A DNA stretch of 33,763 nt from Deltaproteobacteria bacterium (GCA_016190375.1 JACPQR010000053.1:1-33763), one strand, 5' to 3'. Shown: positions 22,301 through 32,211, counted from the stretch's first letter. Numbers and translations are program-made. The notes: generated by a model from the letters alone, not told the origin.

Positions 22301-24430
22301 ATCCATCGACGCAAGGGCGAGGTACGGGCCTCGGCGGACAGGTATCGCGAGGCGGCCGCGATCTTCGAGTCGGTCTCGAGCCCCCGCGACGCCGCGTTCG
22401 CTCGGCTGTCGGGCGCCGAGCTGGCCCTCGCGGAGGACGACCTCGAAGCGGCGCGCGCCGAGCGCGATCGCGCGGTGGCCGCTGCGGGATCGGGGGCCAC
22501 GGGTGAGCTGGCGATCCGGCTCGACCTGCTCGACGCGCGCATCGGGCTCGAGACGAACGAGCTCGATGGCGCCGCCGAGGCCGCCGAGCGGGCGAGCGAG
22601 CGTGCTGGGCGCCTCGGTCACCGGGACCTGGTGCTCAGAGCGGCCGGCGTCGTGGCGCGCGTCGCCCAGTCCCGGGGCGACGTCGCCGGTCTGCGGCAGG
22701 CGGGTCGGATCGCGGCCGAGGCCACGCGTCTGCTCCTCGCCTCCGTGCCCGACGTGTACCGCCAGAGCTTCCTCGACGACCCGGAGCGTCGAGTTGCGTC
22801 GGAGCTGGCCGCGGCAGAGCTCACCGCCAGGCCGCCGCACGTCTCGCGGGAGGCGGGCGACGCAACGGCGCGCGATGACGCTGTCTGGCGCCGGCTGTCG
22901 GCCGTGACCAAACGTCTGGCGAGCGAGCTCAGGCTTCCGATCCTGCTCGAGTACATCCTCGACACCGCAATCGAGCTCCTGGAGGCAGACCGGGGATTCC
23001 TGCTCATCCGCGGAAAGGACGGTGCCCTGGCGATCCGTTCGGCGCGGAACTTCTCGCGCGCCGGCCTGCAGGGCGACGAGCTGCAGCTCTCGCGGTCCAT
23101 CGCCCAGAGCGTGGCCCTGGGCGCCGATCCGGTGGTCGCGGTCGACGCGCTCACCGACGGGCGCTTCGAGAGCACGGCGAGCGTCCAGAGCTTCAAGCTC
23201 CGCTCGGTCCTGGCGGTGCCGCTTCGCGTCCATGGAGGGATCCTGGGAGCGCTCTACCTCGACGACCGCTACCGGCCGGGGGTGTTCGGGCCGGCCGACG
23301 TCGAGCTCGCGCACGAGCTCGCCGACCAGGCGGCGATCGCGATCGAGAACGCGCGCCTGCACGCGGAGAACCGCCGGCGCGCCCGCCGGATCGAGGCGCT
23401 GAACCGCCGCCTCGAGCGCACGGTGGAGAGCCAGCGATCGGCCCTCGATCAGATGCGCGGCGCGCTCGATCGCAGCCTCGAGGCGCTCGAGACGAAGTAC
23501 CGGTACGAGGACCTCGTGGGACGATCGGGCGCCATGAGCGACGTGCTGCGGCTGATCGACCGGGTCACCGACGCGGACGTCTCGGTGGTGATCCACGGCG
23601 AGAGCGGCACCGGCAAGGAGCTCGTCGCCAGGGCAATCCACTACAACGGGCCGCGGCGGGCGCGGCCGTTCATCCCGGTCAACTGTGGCGCCTTCACGGA
23701 GACGCTCCTGGAGAGCGAGCTGTTCGGGCACGTCCGCGGAGCCTTCACCGGCGCAGACCGCACGCGCACGGGCCTGTTCGAGGCGGCGAACGAGGGGACG
23801 CTCCTGCTCGATGAGGTCGCCGAGATGAGCGTCGCGATGCAGGCGAAGCTCCTGCGCGTGCTGCAGGAGTCCGAGGTGCGGCCGGTGGGCGGGAACGAGA
23901 CGCGCAAGGTCGACGTCCGTGTCATCGCCGCGTCGAACCGCGACCTCGGGGCGCTGGTCCAGACCGGCAAGTTCCGCGAGGACCTCTACTACCGCCTCAA
24001 CGTCATCACCCTCGAGCTGCCCGCGCTCAGGGACCGCAAGGAGGACATCCCCGAGCTCGTCGCACATTTCGTCGAGAAGCACGGGTCCGGGCGCGCGGTG
24101 AGCGTGGAGAAGAAGGCCATGGCGCGGCTGTATGCCTACCCGTGGCCGGGAAACGTCAGGCAGCTCGAGAACGAGGTCATGCGCTTCCTCGTCCTCGCGG
24201 ACGACGCGGTCCTCGAGGAGCACCTCTCGCCCGAGATCGCCGCGGGCTCGCCCGACGAGGAGACCGCCGCGGACGACCTCGACCTCAAGTCCCAGGTCGA
24301 GCGCCTCGAGCGCCGTTTGATCCGCCGGGCCCTCAGGGAGTCGCGCGGGAACCAGACGAAGACCGCCAGGGCGCTCGGCCTGTCGCGCTTCGGCCTGCAG
24401 AAGAAGCTGCGCCGCTACGGACTGGGCTGA
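19379..24430 (+). CDS. Ser/Thr kinase - ATPase - TPR - GAF - sigma-54 AAA+ - Fis regulator
   Basis: This is a 1683-residue fusion from TTG 19379. Residues about 8-280 form a eukaryotic-like kinase with Gly loop GRGSSG (17-22), Lys40, HRDVKPAN (142-149) and DFG (164-166). A STAND-like ATPase module follows, with a degenerate P-loop GGFGSGRTR (345-353, Lys replaced by Arg). About 640-1080 are TPR helices. A GAF domain (about 1171-1327) and a coiled coil come next. The sigma-54 AAA+ domain begins near 1378 with Walker A GESGTGKE (1407-1414), intact GAFTGA (1454-1459) and LLLDEVAEM. A Fis-type HTH ends the protein (about 1640-1683). It should couple kinase/ligand sensing to sigma-54 promoter activation. 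A 13-residue duplication lies at 406-431. CTG 19352 is a less likely alternative start. Confidence 0.92.
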   Translation: MASPPINGRYRVVRPLGRGSSGRVLLVEDLHHESRLLALKAIGPGADSALLRWEFSELAGLSHPNLARVFEIDRVTAAGGDLTTGLARGTAFFTAEFVPGRNADEAADALGDDLDRRGRFAVELGIGVARALAFVHGKGILHRDVKPANLVVPSDEPAAVRLVDFGLSRRRSVQDGLVAGSLPYLAPEALGARGDVRSDLYALGVVLYRVASGRLPFAVPEGGDLRPVLGAILAADAPSLEELCPGIDRGLARVVGRLLLADPGARHASARSVAADLARASRLGRSAREVTGVVDSESETDTPEARVGWVRSVGLVARRKELDDLLCRIRASLEGAGPIVARVAGGFGSGRTRLVREAWRRLQLEAATEGRPAAHETSGSVAVLASALSCPADPLAVGERLLAPANPGSPASEARWGGNPGSPASEARWGGIAGPRVVHLDPGDSPEARALVAHLERATPDPGVALSVVAEVDAGTAGAIELAPFGLREIEAFLEAIIAGPAPKKLAQSLLDATGGLPLLVEEALLAMVRDRPISELARTTVPKLALPRSLELAMDARVAALGADLADTLAALAVLEANGGSAASEVLEIDSAECARRIASLSRLGLCEIPLEDLAVVRLPVAAAALRRAGAEREARLHRAALGVVQDPERRALHALGAGLGAEAAELALEAAEAAAARGDLPAAIRHMRAAQGRLPEARRGAAAVTLAALQARAGEYAAARETLAGAPQDDDTVGLLDAEVARRMGDAPAAQRRLARLLAPGGERSVALEARSLAARLALDAGDLERAMELLGSDDPAGAPDARAAHAEVVGLVRLRAGDHREAGQAFARAGELARTARDARLEARALSLEGTALHMCGEAAGAAGRYQEAARIAREAGDVHGEATYTVNLGSALVDGGRYGEALPAYRRAIEILARLGATRQIAGALANYANLLFFLGDAEAATEANLRAMRSADAAGDAIVRGYVTMNLGDIHRRKGEVRASADRYREAAAIFESVSSPRDAAFARLSGAELALAEDDLEAARAERDRAVAAAGSGATGELAIRLDLLDARIGLETNELDGAAEAAERASERAGRLGHRDLVLRAAGVVARVAQSRGDVAGLRQAGRIAAEATRLLLASVPDVYRQSFLDDPERRVASELAAAELTARPPHVSREAGDATARDDAVWRRLSAVTKRLASELRLPILLEYILDTAIELLEADRGFLLIRGKDGALAIRSARNFSRAGLQGDELQLSRSIAQSVALGADPVVAVDALTDGRFESTASVQSFKLRSVLAVPLRVHGGILGALYLDDRYRPGVFGPADVELAHELADQAAIAIENARLHAENRRRARRIEALNRRLERTVESQRSALDQMRGALDRSLEALETKYRYEDLVGRSGAMSDVLRLIDRVTDADVSVVIHGESGTGKELVARAIHYNGPRRARPFIPVNCGAFTETLLESELFGHVRGAFTGADRTRTGLFEAANEGTLLLDEVAEMSVAMQAKLLRVLQESEVRPVGGNETRKVDVRVIAASNRDLGALVQTGKFREDLYYRLNVITLELPALRDRKEDIPELVAHFVEKHGSGRAVSVEKKAMARLYAYPWPGNVRQLENEVMRFLVLADDAVLEEHLSPEIAAGSPDEETAADDLDLKSQVERLERRLIRRALRESRGNQTKTARALGLSRFGLQKKLRRYGLG
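20593..20670 (+). repeat. 39-bp perfect tandem duplication with internal palindrome, in frame
   Basis: Bases 20593-20631 and 20632-20670 are identical 39-bp units. Each contains GCGAGC-GAA-GCTCGC, which extends with CCCC/GGGG arms to an 11-bp stem with one G-T pair. The unit encodes NPGSPASEARWGG, so two copies add 26 residues to the ATPase module of the kinase-regulator without breaking frame. This looks like insertion and duplication of a short palindromic element in a coding sequence. Confidence 0.85.
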
Positions 24431-26872
24431 TCACTCGATCGTCACGCACTTCACGTCGTCGATGTGGCCCGCGTTGTTGCCCTCGTGGCACTCGAGGACC
24501 TCGCCGTCGGGATCGACCTCGATGGCGACGTCGCGCTCCACGTCGAGCGGCGGGTCGGCGTCGGCGGGCCATGTGCACGTCGCGTCCTCGCACTCGGCCG
24601 GCTCGAGGATGCCGGCCACCTCCGCCGTGCAGATCAGCTCCTCGGGGTCGGTGAAGGCGACGCCGGTCCCCGCGCCCACGGGCTCGGTCCCGCGGTTGCA
24701 GACGGTGGCTCTGAGGACGACGGCTCCACCGGCCTCGCAATCCCATCCGCCCTCCACGGTGAGGTCGGGCGAGGCCAACCTGTCGAGCGAGCCCTGGACG
24801 TTCGCTCGGAAGTCGTTCAGCCCGGGCTCCAGCCAGTTCGGGGCGACGTCGGACGTCGCGGGCACGGTCCCGTCCTCGTTCACGTGGGTCACCGCGTAGG
24901 CGTGCTGGTTCCAGATCCTCCGCGAGTCGACCCAACGGTCCGCGTGATCGCTGTAGACGCGGATGCCCCAGGTCCCGGCGGGGTGTCGAGCGCGACACGT
25001 GTTGCCGGCTCCAGGAGTCCCCGCCGGGGGAGGCGCACACCGCCATCCCACTTCGGCACAGCCGCCTTCCGGGCAGCACTCGTCGTCGGCCGCGCAGCGG
25101 CAGTAGCCCTCGTCGCAGGTCGAGGCGGCCGTGGGGCAGTCCGCATCCACCTCGCAGCGCAGGCCGGCGAAGAGCTGATCGACGAGGTCGGCGTCGACGT
25201 TGAGCTCGCACTGGACGCCGCAAGTCGGGCAGCCCCCGGGGCTGCAGTTCAGGTTCGACGGCACGACGAGCTCGGCGTTGAAGTCGCCGTCAGTGTCCGC
25301 GACGATCGGGTTCTCGTACCAGGTGCAGCTCGAACGGTACTGCGAGAAGATGACCTCGCCCGTCGCTCCCTGGTACACGCGGACGAAGCACTCGTCCGCG
25401 TACACGGCCTCCGCGGCTCCGTCGCCCTCGAAGTCGAAGACGGACGAGCCGGTCCTGTTCGACGAGGCGTCCTGCGAGGGCCGCTGCCAGAGGATCCCGT
25501 CCTCGCGTCCGGTGTTGCACTCTCCCTCACCGCCGCCGGGCACACAGTCGAGGTCGTACACCACGTAGTTCTCGAGCCCCGCGGTCGCGAGCTCGGCCCG
25601 GCCGTCGCCGTCGAAGTCCGCGACCGTCGGCGGTCCTCCGGCGCCGCCGCCGGGAATGAGGTAGGGGCCGAAGACGACCGTTCCCTCGATGGTCTGGACG
25701 CGAACCGCGCCCGACGGGACGACGACGATCTCGGCGGCGTCGGGGATGTCCATCGCCTCCAGCGGGAAGTCTCCGAAGTCCGCGACGGCCGTGTGGCCAT
25801 CGGGCTCGGCGGTCGAGAAGGTCGGCTCGGCGGCCCAGTCGCCTGCGACCGGATCGAACTGGTAGAGCGCGTTGCCGGTGACCAGCTCCATGGCGCCGTC
25901 GAGGTCCACGTCGGCCACGACGGGGAACATGCCGCTCGACACGGCTCGATAGCCCAGCGATCCGCCGCCGAGGACGCCGTCGGGGCCGAAGATCACGCCG
26001 CCGCGCAGGGCCTCCGGCAGGCCATCGTCGTCGAGGTCGTGCAAGGACGGCCCCGCCCAGCCGCCGCCGGTCACCGCGTAGAGCGACCCGTCCGCGTAGG
26101 TGGAGTGCCAGTGGAGCGCCCAGGCGTCACCGGCGGCATCGTAGCGGAAGGCCACGAGCCCTCCGTCGGACGCGTAGGCGACGATCTCCGCCCGCCCGTC
26201 GCCGTCCAGGTCGCCGACCGCGGGGGGCGAGGAATGGGAGGTCAGGTGAGCGTCGATCGTGTACTGATGAGCGCAGGTGTCTCCGTCGATCACGCGCACG
26301 ACGCCGGTCGGCAGCTCGCTCGAGCCGTCGCCGCCGTCGTCGGAGACGAAGACGATGGAGGGTCGTATCGTCTCCGGATCTTCGTCGAGGTCGAGGTCGA
26401 CCACCGTCGGCGTCGACAGGACGTGGACGCTCGTCGGGTAGGGATCGCCGTCCGGCGGGCCGCTCCACTCGCACTGGATGGTCGGCCTGAACCGCGCCAC
26501 GGTTATCTCCCGACTGCACTCGTCATCGACCTCGTGCCCTTCGGGCAGGCCCCAGGGGACACAGCGGCCTGCGTCGCCCTCGGCGGCGTCGTCGCACCAC
26601 GAGTCGTCCTGGCAGTCCTCGGCGGTCTCGCACTGGACGTCGGGGACGCAGCTCCCGTAGGCGCATCGCCGACCCGGCTCGCAACCCTCGTCCTCACCGC
26701 ACCCGGTCGGCGCGTCCGCCGCCGCGTCGAAGCCCGGCAGCTCGCCCGCGTCCTCGCCTGGCACCGCGGCGTCCTCTCCCGGCACCGGCGAGCCGCTCTT
26801 GACGGCCCCGCCGCAGTCGCACCCCACGACGGTCCACGGCAGGGCGAGCCACAGCACGAGCACGCCGCGCAT
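24431..26872 (-). CDS. FG-GAP repeat lipoprotein with CARDB-like C-terminus
   Basis: This 813-residue lipoprotein has lipobox VVGC (Cys18, Asp at +2). A short Pro/Asp/Gly-rich tether and a Cys-rich segment (CGEDEGCEPGRRCAYGSC; about 58-115) precede several FG-GAP/VCBS-type repeats with Asp-rich Ca-binding loops: VGDLDGDGRAEIV, VADVDLDGAMELV, VADFDGDGRAELA, VFDFEGDGAAEAV. These form a beta-propeller. A second Cys-rich region (about 570-630) follows. The end (about 690-813) is a CARDB-like Ig domain (LRATVCNRGTEPVGAGTGV, HEGNNAG). It is likely a large cell-surface adhesion or binding protein. Its stop abuts that of the convergent kinase gene with no gap. Ligand unknown. Confidence 0.82.
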   Translation of the reverse strand: MRGVLVLWLALPWTVVGCDCGGAVKSGSPVPGEDAAVPGEDAGELPGFDAAADAPTGCGEDEGCEPGRRCAYGSCVPDVQCETAEDCQDDSWCDDAAEGDAGRCVPWGLPEGHEVDDECSREITVARFRPTIQCEWSGPPDGDPYPTSVHVLSTPTVVDLDLDEDPETIRPSIVFVSDDGGDGSSELPTGVVRVIDGDTCAHQYTIDAHLTSHSSPPAVGDLDGDGRAEIVAYASDGGLVAFRYDAAGDAWALHWHSTYADGSLYAVTGGGWAGPSLHDLDDDGLPEALRGGVIFGPDGVLGGGSLGYRAVSSGMFPVVADVDLDGAMELVTGNALYQFDPVAGDWAAEPTFSTAEPDGHTAVADFGDFPLEAMDIPDAAEIVVVPSGAVRVQTIEGTVVFGPYLIPGGGAGGPPTVADFDGDGRAELATAGLENYVVYDLDCVPGGGEGECNTGREDGILWQRPSQDASSNRTGSSVFDFEGDGAAEAVYADECFVRVYQGATGEVIFSQYRSSCTWYENPIVADTDGDFNAELVVPSNLNCSPGGCPTCGVQCELNVDADLVDQLFAGLRCEVDADCPTAASTCDEGYCRCAADDECCPEGGCAEVGWRCAPPPAGTPGAGNTCRARHPAGTWGIRVYSDHADRWVDSRRIWNQHAYAVTHVNEDGTVPATSDVAPNWLEPGLNDFRANVQGSLDRLASPDLTVEGGWDCEAGGAVVLRATVCNRGTEPVGAGTGVAFTDPEELICTAEVAGILEPAECEDATCTWPADADPPLDVERDVAIEVDPDGEVLECHEGNNAGHIDDVKCVTIE

Positions 26873-26876
26873 GTGC

Positions 26877-26889
26877 GGGATGCTATCCC
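26877..26889. promoter_or_regulatory. Small inverted repeat at the FG-GAP lipoprotein leader
   Basis: GGGAT-GCT-ATCCC forms a 5-bp stem immediately upstream of the lipoprotein ATG (26872, minus strand) in the 118-bp divergent gap shared with hisC. It is too short to interpret strongly. Confidence 0.2.
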
Positions 26890-26990
26890 ACGATCGTGAA
26901 GTAGACCATTGCCGCCGCCGCGAGGGGTGCGACGACGTGGCCCAAGTAGAGCCGGATCTGGGTTAGCCTCTGCCCTTTCTGGAGGCCCCC

Positions 26991-28085
26991 ATGCGCGTCG
27001 TGAGCTGGCGAGATCGACTCCGTCCGGAGCTCTGGGCGGTCCAGGCTTACTCGGTCCCGGCACAGGAGGTGCCCGTCAAGCTGGACGCAAACGAGAACCC
27101 GTATCACCTATCGGACGATGCGAGGGCCGACCTCGCGCGGGAGCTCGCCAGGATCGACCTCAACCGCTACCCCGATCCGCGCGCCACCCGGCTCAAGGAG
27201 GCGCTGGCGGAGTCGCTCGGCGTCATGCCCGAACAGGTCCTCCTCGGCTGCGGCGTCGACGAGATCATCGGGCTCCTGGCCACCGCGTTCGCGCGGCCAC
27301 CCGAAGGGCGATCGCAGGCGGCCGTCATGTACCCGTGGCCCAGCTTCGCGATGTTCCGGATCACGTCCCAGGCCCATGGCCTGCGGCTCGTGGAGGTCCC
27401 GCTCGACGAGGCCTGGCAGCTTCGAGCCGACCGGGCGCTCGGCGCGATCGAGGCCGAGGACCCGGGCGTGATCTTCTTCCCCTCCCCCAACAATCCCACG
27501 GGAAACCGACTCGACCCCGAGGTGATGCGCGCGGTCATCGAGTCGACGCCCGGCGCCCTGACCGTGGTGGACGAGGCGTACTTCGATTTCTGCGGCTCGA
27601 CCCTCCTGCCGCTCGTTCATGCCCACCCTGGCCTGGCGGTCTTTCGCACCCTCTCGAAGATGGGGCTCGCCGGCCTTCGCGTCGGCGCGCTGGTCGGGCA
27701 CCCTGACCTCGTCCGCGAGCTCGACAAGGCCCGGCAGCCGTACAACCTGAATGCCCTTTCGCAGAGGGCGGCCGAGCTGGCGCTGACGCGCTTCAAGGAC
27801 GAGCTCGCGGGCCAGGCGCGGCGGATCGTGGTCGATCGCGAGAAGCTCTCGAGCGCGCTCCGGGAGCTACCGGGGATGACCGTCTTCCCGTCGGACGCGA
27901 ACTTCATCCTCATCAGGCTCGCGGCAAACGCGTCGGAGGTCTGGGAGAAGCTCCTCGCGCAGGGAGTGCTCGTCCGCAACCTCGATGCCCCCGGCCCTCT
28001 CGCCGGTTGCCTGCGCGTCACCGTGGGGACGCCAGCGGAGAACGAGCGGTTCCTCGAGACCCTCGCGGGCATCCTGAACCGATAG
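26991..28085 (+). CDS. hisC: Histidinol-phosphate aminotransferase
   Basis: This 364-residue PLP-dependent class I/II aminotransferase acts in histidine biosynthesis. Family features are LDANENPYHLS near residue 30, LNRYPDP, the VLLGCGVDEIIGLLA motif, FPSPNNPTGN, DEAYFDFCGS, the PLP Lys in RTLSKMGLAGLRVG, and the C-terminal SDANFILIR and LRVTVGTPAEN. Related aminotransferases (aromatic, HisC-like) cannot be excluded fully, but NENP and the FRTLSK loop favour HisC. The start ATG 26991 has GGAGG 7 bases upstream. No other his genes are adjacent. It converges on a lipoprotein gene with a 5-bp gap. Confidence 0.93.
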   Translation: MRVVSWRDRLRPELWAVQAYSVPAQEVPVKLDANENPYHLSDDARADLARELARIDLNRYPDPRATRLKEALAESLGVMPEQVLLGCGVDEIIGLLATAFARPPEGRSQAAVMYPWPSFAMFRITSQAHGLRLVEVPLDEAWQLRADRALGAIEAEDPGVIFFPSPNNPTGNRLDPEVMRAVIESTPGALTVVDEAYFDFCGSTLLPLVHAHPGLAVFRTLSKMGLAGLRVGALVGHPDLVRELDKARQPYNLNALSQRAAELALTRFKDELAGQARRIVVDREKLSSALRELPGMTVFPSDANFILIRLAANASEVWEKLLAQGVLVRNLDAPGPLAGCLRVTVGTPAENERFLETLAGILNR

Positions 28086-28090
28086 CCCCG

Positions 28091-29020
28091 TCAGAGCAGC
28101 TCGCAGTCCGACTCGTCTTCGTCGAGATCCTCCCCCACGCAGCGACCGTCCTCGCACTCGTACGAGGAGCATTGCTCACCGTCCGCGCACTCGTCGCCGG
28201 CGCCGCGGGGACGCTGGCAGATCGACTCCTCGTCGCACCACAGATCGCCGTCGCAATAGCCGGCGTCCGCGCAGCTCTCGCCCTCCCGGGGGTACGGAGC
28301 GCAGGATTGGGATCCCGAGGCGCAGTACAGGTCGTCGCCGCAGGCCCAGGTCGCGTGGCCGCAGCCCTCGCCTGCGTCGAGATACGGCGCGCACGTCCCC
28401 GAGCGCGGGTCGCAGTAGAGGTCGGAGTCGCACTCCCAGCCCTCGGGGCAGGCGCCGCCCGGCCCGCGATACTCGCGGCAGGTCCCGTCGGCATCGCAGA
28501 AGTGGTCGCTCGCGCACTCGTCGTCCGGCAGGCAGGGATCGCCCTCGAGCGGCATCCGCACGCAGGTGTCGTCGGGGCACTCGAGCCCCTCCTGGCAGTC
28601 GCCGTCGGACTCGCAGGCATCGCCGGCTCCGCGCAGCCCCACGAGGATCTCGTCGCACTCGTCGGGGTAGAGGTCGGCGCCTTTCAGCGAGCAATCGGCG
28701 AGGATCGACTCGACGCCCTCGAGGCAAGTCCATGCCGGAGCCGACTGGAAGGCTCGCGCGCCCGACTCCACCGGTTCCCCGATCTCCTCGTCACACTCCA
28801 TCTCGACGTACGAGAGACAGGCCGATCGGTCGGCCCCGAAGTCGTCGAGGCAATCGCACCGCTCCGCCGCGGCGCACAGGACATCGGACCACTCCTCGCA
28901 GTACGTATCGATGCCGCCCGGGCCCGAGTCGTCGTCGTCTCCACCCCCGCCTCCGCGCGACTGGTCGCAGGCGCAGAGCGGGGCCACGAAGGCCGCCACG
29001 ATGACGACGGTCGCACGCAT
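28091..29020 (-). CDS. Cys-rich (Dickkopf-like) lipoprotein
   Basis: This 309-residue lipoprotein starts at ATG 29020 (a GTG at 29038 would add six residues). Its lipobox is LCAC (Cys18, Asp at +2), followed by a Gly/Asp run. The mature part has repeated Cys modules with the spacing G-x-x-C-x-x-D-x-x-C-x-x-G-L-x-C, resembling Dickkopf-N-type Cys-rich repeats that occur in many Myxococcota lipoproteins. Examples are GDACESDGDCQEGLEC, GDPCLPDDECASDHFCD and GESCADAGYCDGDLWCD. It is likely disulfide-stabilised and extracytoplasmic. It is the last gene of a three-gene minus-strand unit with the DUF362 and barrel-like genes. Function is unknown. Confidence 0.78.
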   Translation of the reverse strand: MRATVVIVAAFVAPLCACDQSRGGGGGDDDDSGPGGIDTYCEEWSDVLCAAAERCDCLDDFGADRSACLSYVEMECDEEIGEPVESGARAFQSAPAWTCLEGVESILADCSLKGADLYPDECDEILVGLRGAGDACESDGDCQEGLECPDDTCVRMPLEGDPCLPDDECASDHFCDADGTCREYRGPGGACPEGWECDSDLYCDPRSGTCAPYLDAGEGCGHATWACGDDLYCASGSQSCAPYPREGESCADAGYCDGDLWCDEESICQRPRGAGDECADGEQCSSYECEDGRCVGEDLDEDESDCELL

Positions 29021-29050
29021 CGGTCTCGACGTGGGCACGCTCGCGAGACG

Positions 29051-30553
<1,503 letters not shown>

Positions 30554-30569
30554 GCGGGGAGTCTAGCGC

Positions 30570-32003
30570 CTATCGCAGGACGACGCCTGCGCGAAGGAAA
30601 CCGCGAGGGTAGACGTCGGTGCTGGTGACCGCCGGGCGTCCCTCGAGGTCGGGCTCGCCCGCGTAGGCGCCGGAGAACGTCACGAGCTCGCCGCCAAGCG
30701 AGACCTCGAAGAGCTTGCCGATCAGGAACGATGCGAAGCCGCCCATGTCCCAGCCCGCGCCCTCGGACCGGTCTCCGTACGCGTCCGTCGCCTCGCCGAG
30801 ACTGAAGACGACGCGGTACGCGCCCGAGGCGCCGATCGCGAGGCGGCGATCGAGGAAGAGCAGTCGGGCTTCGGCGCCGAGCCGCAGGAAACGGTAGTTG
30901 AAGGTCGCGACGTCGGGGTTCGTCGCGATCGCGAATCCTCTGAATCCGTAGGCGACGGTCGGGCGCAGCTCGAAGCCGACCTTCTCGCCGAACGGGATGC
31001 GACCCACCAGGCCGAAGATCCCATCGACGGCGTCGGTCTCGAGGCTGGTGCCCTCGCTTTCGGGCATCGCGACCCCCTTCGTGAACGCTCCGGACAGCCC
31101 GACCATCCGCGCCCACCTCTTCGTGACGAGCGGACCGAGCGGAAAGACCGTCGCCTGCGCGCCGACCTCGGTGTATCCGCCGCCCGAGTACCCGACGGTG
31201 TCCCCTCCCAGGATGGGAACCTCGAGGGTGCGCGTCGCGAGCCCCGCCCCGAGCGCCACCTCGAGCCACGACAGTGAGGAACGCTCCAGCGGAGCATCGA
31301 TGCTGGTCTCGCTCGACGCCTCGGGGGTCTCCTCGTCGAGGCCGGCGCCGCCGCCGAGGGAGGCATCGCTGCCCCGCCCCGCGAACGTCGCCGAGGCGAT
31401 GAACGCGCTCTCCCGCGGAGCCGTCGCCGACTCGGCGCCCTCGCCCGGGAGCTCCGGCGCGGCCGAGTCGGGGTCGGATCCCTCTGGCGCGGACGGCGGT
31501 GGCTCCGGATCTCCAACCCTCGGCTGGAACGCCGACTCGACGACCGACGGGGCGTTTGCCGGTGCAACGGCGGGCGTCGCCTGGCGCCGGACGGGAGCGC
31601 CCTCCTCGGGAACGAGGTTGGCCATCGCGTCGGCGAGCGCCGTCCGCTCGGGCGCGCCATTGATGAGCTGGACCTCCTGCTGGATGTCCACGTCCCCCGT
31701 CTCGCAGGACATCGCGACGAGGAGGACGCTGCGGCGCGAGTTGACGTCGCCCAGGACGACCCGGCGCGCCCGGACGTGGCCGCAAGCCGCGCGAACGGCA
31801 GCCGAGCCGGCTCCCTGATAACCTGCACGGAACTCGTCCCAGGGGATCACATCGAGCCGCTCGGAGAGGAGCGACTGGATTCGCCGACCGATGATGTCTC
31901 TCGAGTCGCCCCGGATCGGGCCGACGACGACCCGGTCTGCCAGCGCCGTCGCGGGAAGCACGAGGCCGAGGGAAACGACAAGGAGGGCGATGCTGCGGTG
32001 CAT
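30570..32003 (-). CDS. Exported outer-membrane beta-barrel-like protein
   Basis: This 477-residue protein starts at ATG 32003 with signal MHRSIALLVVSLGLVLPATALA. The first mature domain (about 24-135) has the feel of a TolB-like N-terminal fold (DRVVVGPIRGDSRDIIGRRIQSLL, ARRVVLGDV, SVLLVAMSCETGDVDIQQE). A Pro/Ala/Ser/Glu-rich linker (about 140-260) follows. The last 200 residues have alternating strands and aromatic girdles (WLEVALGAGLATRTLEV, YTEVGAQATVFPL, LFEVSLGGELVTFSGAY), suggesting a small barrel. The end lacks the usual terminal Phe. Function is unknown. It is the first gene of the operon with DUF362 and the Cys-rich lipoprotein. Upstream ATGs would give an overlong n-region. Confidence 0.7.
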   Translation of the reverse strand: MHRSIALLVVSLGLVLPATALADRVVVGPIRGDSRDIIGRRIQSLLSERLDVIPWDEFRAGYQGAGSAAVRAACGHVRARRVVLGDVNSRRSVLLVAMSCETGDVDIQQEVQLINGAPERTALADAMANLVPEEGAPVRRQATPAVAPANAPSVVESAFQPRVGDPEPPPSAPEGSDPDSAAPELPGEGAESATAPRESAFIASATFAGRGSDASLGGGAGLDEETPEASSETSIDAPLERSSLSWLEVALGAGLATRTLEVPILGGDTVGYSGGGYTEVGAQATVFPLGPLVTKRWARMVGLSGAFTKGVAMPESEGTSLETDAVDGIFGLVGRIPFGEKVGFELRPTVAYGFRGFAIATNPDVATFNYRFLRLGAEARLLFLDRRLAIGASGAYRVVFSLGEATDAYGDRSEGAGWDMGGFASFLIGKLFEVSLGGELVTFSGAYAGEPDLEGRPAVTSTDVYPRGFLRAGVVLR

Positions 32004-32155
32004 GCAGCGCGGCGGAGCATCCCTTGTGCCAGCGGCCATCCCCTGCAATTCCGCGATCCGAGACGGGCGATGGCTAGTGAAGTCGCCAATCCCTCGCCGC
32101 ACCCGAGCAACGGGCCTGGGGTGGGGAGTCCTCTCGCAGAGCACAAGAAAAACTC

Positions 32156-32201
32156 TTGACACGGTCGCTACGATGTATCACAACGTATCGCGTTGTGACA
32201 C
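32156..32201 (+). promoter_or_regulatory. Promoter/operator of the RHH regulator operon
   Basis: TTGACA at 32156-32161 is a perfect -35-like hexamer; no clear -10 follows at 16-18 bp. TCACAACG (32178-32185) and CGTTGTGA (32191-32198) are exact inverted copies separated by TATCG, and pairing continues outward with one mismatch (TG at 32175-32176 with CA, in order). The element ends 13 bp before the ATG at 32212 and lies where a repressor would block transcription. The downstream product is a ribbon-helix-helix protein, a family that binds such palindromes, so autoregulation is likely. Confidence 0.6.
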
Positions 32202-32211
32202 GGAGCCCGCA

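Noticed and set aside
21152..24223. 1023-residue minus-strand open frame
   Set aside because: It is antisense to the kinase/sigma-54 regulator, rich in Arg/Asp/His/Val as expected from GC-rich codon shadows, with no domain features.
24464..26899. 811-residue plus-strand open frame opposite the FG-GAP lipoprotein
   Set aside because: Low-complexity shadow composition and no recognisable fold; the opposite strand encodes a lipoprotein with clear repeats and Cys modules.
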